From the NCBI GenBank assembly GCA_001899255.1, contig MKVX01000023.1, forward strand, positions 1 to 64,000: a stretch of 64,000 nucleotides of DNA, in the 5' to 3' direction. The translations under genes and the position numbers were made by a program. Under the pieces are notes generated by a model. It ran no database searches. It worked only from the letters and a program-made list of their open reading frames with translations, and was not told where the DNA came from. This document shows, piece by piece, positions 61,478-64,000 of the stretch. Positions within the stretch are counted from its first letter, which is position 1. Each line of letters begins with the position of its first letter. This stretch comes from Rhizobiales bacterium 62-47 (GTDB lineage Bacteria; Pseudomonadota; Alphaproteobacteria; Rhizobiales; Xanthobacteraceae).

Positions 61478-61933
61478 TCAGCGTAATTTCGTCAGCAGCG
61501 CGACGAACAACTCGCGCTCTTTCGGCGTCAGCGGCTCGAGCGTCAGTTCGCTCACCTTGAGCGCGTTGGCGATACATTTGTCGACCAGCGCCTGTCCCGC
61601 GCGTGACAGCTTGACCAGCAAGCGGCGGCCATCGCTCGGATCGGGGCCGGTCTCGGTCAGCCCGCGTGCCGTCAGCCGGTCGATCACGCCTTTGATCGTG
61701 GCGACATCCATCGCCGTCAGCCGACCCAGCTGATTTTGCGAACATGGCCCGGTCTCGGCCAGCTTCGCCATCGCCGCCCACTGCGTTGCAGTGAGGTTGA
61801 CACCAATTTCATTGGCAAAGATCGCGGTATGCCGCTGTGAGACCTGGCGCAAGATGAAGCCGACCTGCTCGTCCAGTCCGTACGTGGGCTTCTGCTGGGC
61901 TACCCGACGTTTGGAGGCGGTAGGTTTTGTCAT
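61478..61933 (-). CDS. MarR-family transcriptional regulator
   Basis: This 151-residue regulator has a winged helix: VGFILRQVSQRHTAIFANEI, then LTATQWAAMAKLAETGPCSQ, then NQLGRLTAMDVATIKGVIDR and RGLTETGPDPSDGRRLLVKL, which is the wing. It is the last gene of the livM-livG-livF-marR set and likely controls the cluster, perhaps through the palindrome at 58686-58703. MarR proteins usually dissociate on binding a phenolic or other small ligand. Confidence 0.94.
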   Translation of the reverse strand: MTKPTASKRRVAQQKPTYGLDEQVGFILRQVSQRHTAIFANEIGVNLTATQWAAMAKLAETGPCSQNQLGRLTAMDVATIKGVIDRLTARGLTETGPDPSDGRRLLVKLSRAGQALVDKCIANALKVSELTLEPLTPKERELFVALLTKLR

Positions 61934-61991
61934 CTGGTATCCCTGATCGGCGTTGTCGAGGAGAACCCTCTGCCATCCTGACGTTTCGGCG

Positions 61992-62696
61992 TCAAACCGC
62001 GAGATGCGCGTCGCGAATATCCGGGCGTGTTTCCAACTCTGCCATCGTGCCGCTGTAACAGATGCGGCCGCGCTCGATGATATAAGTACGATCCGAAATC
62101 AATCGCGCGAAATGCAGATTCTGCTCGGAGACCAGAATGCTCAGGCCTTCCTGTTTCATCGTCAGGATGGCATGCGCCATCTGCTCGACGATCTTCGGAG
62201 AAAGTCCTTCAGACGGCTCATCCAGCAACACCAGCGATGGATTCCCCATCAACGTCCGCGCGATCGTCAGCATCTGCTGCTCACCGCCGCTCATACGGCC
62301 GCCGGGACGATTGCGCATTTCGGCGAGATTCGGGAACAACGTGAACAGCTTGTCCTTGCTCCACAGCGGTGCGCCGCTGCGCGCCGGCTGACGGCCAACC
62401 TCGAGATTCTCCTCGACTGTCAGATCGGTGAAAATCCGCCGCTCCTCGGGGACATAACCAAGCCCGCCGCGCACGATGGCATGGGTCGGTTCTTTCGAAA
62501 CATCCCTGCCCTCGAACAGAATCCGGCCTTCGCGCCGCGCCACCAAACCGACGATAGAACGAAACGTCGTCGATTTACCCGCGCCATTGCGGCCAAGCAA
62601 CGCGACGACCTCGCCAGCGTCGACATCAAGCGCGACGTCGAACAGGATATGCGCCGGTCCGTAATAGCTGTTGAGCGCCGCAACCGACAGCTTCAT
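61992..62696 (-). CDS. livF: Branched-chain-type ABC transporter ATPase LivF-like
   Basis: This 234-residue ATPase has Walker A LLGRNGAGKSTTFRS, signature MSGGEQQMLTIARTL and Walker B LVLLDEPSEGLSPKIV. The C-terminus has the D-loop and switch-His region of the LivF group. It starts within the last 4 bases of the upstream livG (62693-62696), so the two are coupled. The gap to marR downstream is 58 bases. Confidence 0.93.
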   Translation of the reverse strand: MKLSVAALNSYYGPAHILFDVALDVDAGEVVALLGRNGAGKSTTFRSIVGLVARREGRILFEGRDVSKEPTHAIVRGGLGYVPEERRIFTDLTVEENLEVGRQPARSGAPLWSKDKLFTLFPNLAEMRNRPGGRMSGGEQQMLTIARTLMGNPSLVLLDEPSEGLSPKIVEQMAHAILTMKQEGLSILVSEQNLHFARLISDRTYIIERGRICYSGTMAELETRPDIRDAHLAV

Positions 62697-63484
62697 GCGC
62701 CCGCCCCCTCGCGATGCCGCGCGTCATATACCAGCCCCTCGCCCAGATAAATCGCCCGCACCTGCGGATCGCGCCGCACATCATCCGGCGAGCCTTCGGC
62801 GATCAGCGCACCGCGATTGAGCACCAGGATACGATCTGCGTGCTCGAATACCACGTCCATGTCGTGCTCGGTGAACAATACGCCGATCGCGTGTTCGCGA
62901 GCGACGCGCGCCGTCAGCCGCATCAGCTCGATGCGTTCGCGCGGCGCCATGCCGGCAGTCGGTTCGTCCATCAGCAACAATTTCGGACGATTGGCGAGCG
63001 CGATAGCGAGTTCGAGCCGTTTGAGATCGCCATAGGCGAGCTCGCCGCATGGCCGGTCGGCATAGCCGCCGACGCCGACCAGCTCAAGCAAACGATCCGC
63101 CTCGTCGCGTTGGAATGCCGGGGTCGAGCGCCAGACATTGAAGATACAATTGGCGTGCGACACCAGCGCGACCTGCACGTTCTCGCGCACCGTCATGGTC
63201 GGGAATGTGGCGGTGATTTGGAACGTGCGGCCGACGCCGAGCCGCCACACCGCGCGCGGCGGCCTGCCGGTGATGTCATCGCCCAACAACTGCACGCGCC
63301 CGCGATCCGGTGTCTTCTGGCCGTTGAGCATGTCGAAGCAGGTGCTCTTGCCGGCGCCGTTGGGACCGATCAGCGCCAGGATTTCACCTGCAGCGAGCGA
63401 AAACGAGACGCCGCGCACGGCATGCACGCCGCCATAGGATTTGCTCAAATCCTCGACCGCCAGCAATGTGGGCGCCATGCTCAT
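62693..63484 (-). CDS. livG: Branched-chain-type ABC transporter ATPase LivG-like
   Basis: This 263-residue ATPase has Walker A IGPNGAGKSTCFDML, signature LAYGDLKRLELAIALAN and Walker B LLLMDEPTAGMAPRERIELM, with GVLFTEHDMDVVFEHADRIL as the H-loop. The signature is a YGDxKR form common in LivG. It overlaps livF by 4 bases and the preceding livM by 4 bases, giving a tight translational chain. Confidence 0.93.
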   Translation of the reverse strand: MSMAPTLLAVEDLSKSYGGVHAVRGVSFSLAAGEILALIGPNGAGKSTCFDMLNGQKTPDRGRVQLLGDDITGRPPRAVWRLGVGRTFQITATFPTMTVRENVQVALVSHANCIFNVWRSTPAFQRDEADRLLELVGVGGYADRPCGELAYGDLKRLELAIALANRPKLLLMDEPTAGMAPRERIELMRLTARVAREHAIGVLFTEHDMDVVFEHADRILVLNRGALIAEGSPDDVRRDPQVRAIYLGEGLVYDARHREGAGA

Positions 63485-64000
63485 TCCGCACCTTCAGCTT
63501 GCGAAGCGCCCGGCAAGGCGCGCTTGAAGAACGGCAGACGGCCGTTGTCGACGAGGCTGCCGAAAGTGCCGACGATGCCCTTCGGAAATGCCACGACGAT
63601 CAGCACGATGAAGCCGCCAAGCACCAGCTTGGACAGATCGGTGTAACTGACCAGCCAGATGCTCAGCGCCTTGTAAACGATGGCGCCGATCACTGCGCCG
63701 GATACGGTCTCGACGCCGCCGAGCAGCACCATCACCAGCGAATCCACCGACAACGCAATGCCCGCGTTGTCCGGGAAAACGCTACCCTTGAGATAAGCGA
63801 ACAGCGCGCCAGAAATGCCTGCGAAGGTTCCGGCAATGACGAAGGCCGTCCATTGGATGCGCTTGCTGTTGAGCCCGATGGCTTCGCTTCGCAGGCCGGA
63901 GTCGCGGGTCGCCCGCAGCGCGTAACCGAACGGCGAGAACACCAGAACGCGCAGAAGCGTTACCGAGACGGCAGTGACAAACAGCGCCAGCCAATAGAAT
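63481..64000 (-). CDS. livM: Branched-chain-type ABC permease LivM-like, C-terminal part
   Basis: The frame runs off the right edge. It reads LALFVTAVSVTLLRVLVFSP, then FGYALRATRDSGLRSEAIGL, then IQWTAFVIAGTFAGISGALF and VLLGGVETVSGAVIGAIVYK. The FGYALRATRDS loop is the LivM motif that contacts the ATPase. The missing N-terminus and a LivH-type partner permease are expected beyond 64000. It overlaps livG by 4 bases. Confidence 0.93.
   Translation of the reverse strand, partial: FYWLALFVTAVSVTLLRVLVFSPFGYALRATRDSGLRSEAIGLNSKRIQWTAFVIAGTFAGISGALFAYLKGSVFPDNAGIALSVDSLVMVLLGGVETVSGAVIGAIVYKALSIWLVSYTDLSKLVLGGFIVLIVVAFPKGIVGTFGSLVDNGRLPFFKRALPGASQAEGAE

Noticed and set aside
1-64000. CRISPR arrays, prophage, integrase or intact transposase
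   Set aside because: No regularly spaced short repeats and no such proteins in any frame were seen.

Overview
The window reads as chromosomal DNA of an alphaproteobacterium of the order Hyphomicrobiales, most likely the Bradyrhizobium/Rhodopseudomonas/Tardiphaga group. This rests on high GC, on lineage-typical small families (a DUF3126 protein, a PAS_5 protein, a BTLCP protease, a DUF2336 protein, an Omp25/31-type beta-barrel) and on many solute-uptake and CoA/SDR genes. No sequence search was run, so the placement is inferred from recognised families. I saw no phage, CRISPR array or intact transposase.

Layout. 0-2 kb: the 5' end of a tuf gene, a beta-lactamase-fold hydrolase and a GFA-family gene broken by an in-frame amber codon. 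2-5.5 kb: a cupin protein and a complete NMT1/SsuA-type ABC importer with a Tat-type binding protein. 5.6-13.7 kb: a LysR regulator, two SDRs, a histidine phosphatase, a DMT exporter, and a phosphotransferase/acyl-CoA dehydrogenase pair resembling a split ACAD10/ACAD11, with a TetR gene divergent from it. 13.7-25 kb: three tRNAs (Gly-TCC, Tyr-GTA, Thr-TGT), an aldehyde dehydrogenase, rlmB and a set of small secreted proteins, two of them histidine-rich. 25-29.8 kb: NAD kinase, a stand-alone receiver protein followed by an Hpt protein, a convergent DUF2336 gene and a secreted transglycosylase. 30-41 kb: housekeeping genes (hisI, folE, an IscU-like protein, yidD, thrS) with a periplasmic ClpP-fold protein, a GrlR-like protein, an MFS exporter, a nitroreductase, a patatin lipase, a CBS protein and a rhomboid protease.

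42-46.4 kb is the accessory part. It holds a lower-GC polysaccharide-polymerase-like gene, a C-terminal remnant of a second such gene, and two near-identical 129-bp repeats in direct orientation 2,053 bp apart. 46.4-58 kb returns to core-type genes: PAS_5, a tandem PilZ protein, a BTLCP protease, a gamma-carbonic anhydrase, cysE, a large membrane protein that may use an ATT start, and an FAD monooxygenase.

57.8-64 kb looks like one catabolic unit. A ferredoxin-NADP reductase and an enamidase-like amidohydrolase are divergent across an 18-bp palindrome. They are followed by a branched-chain-type binding protein and by a convergent livM-livG-livF-marR operon that runs off the window. I infer uptake and ring or amide degradation of a small, probably N-containing compound under MarR control. 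This cluster and the repeat-bounded 44-46 kb segment are the two most interesting parts.
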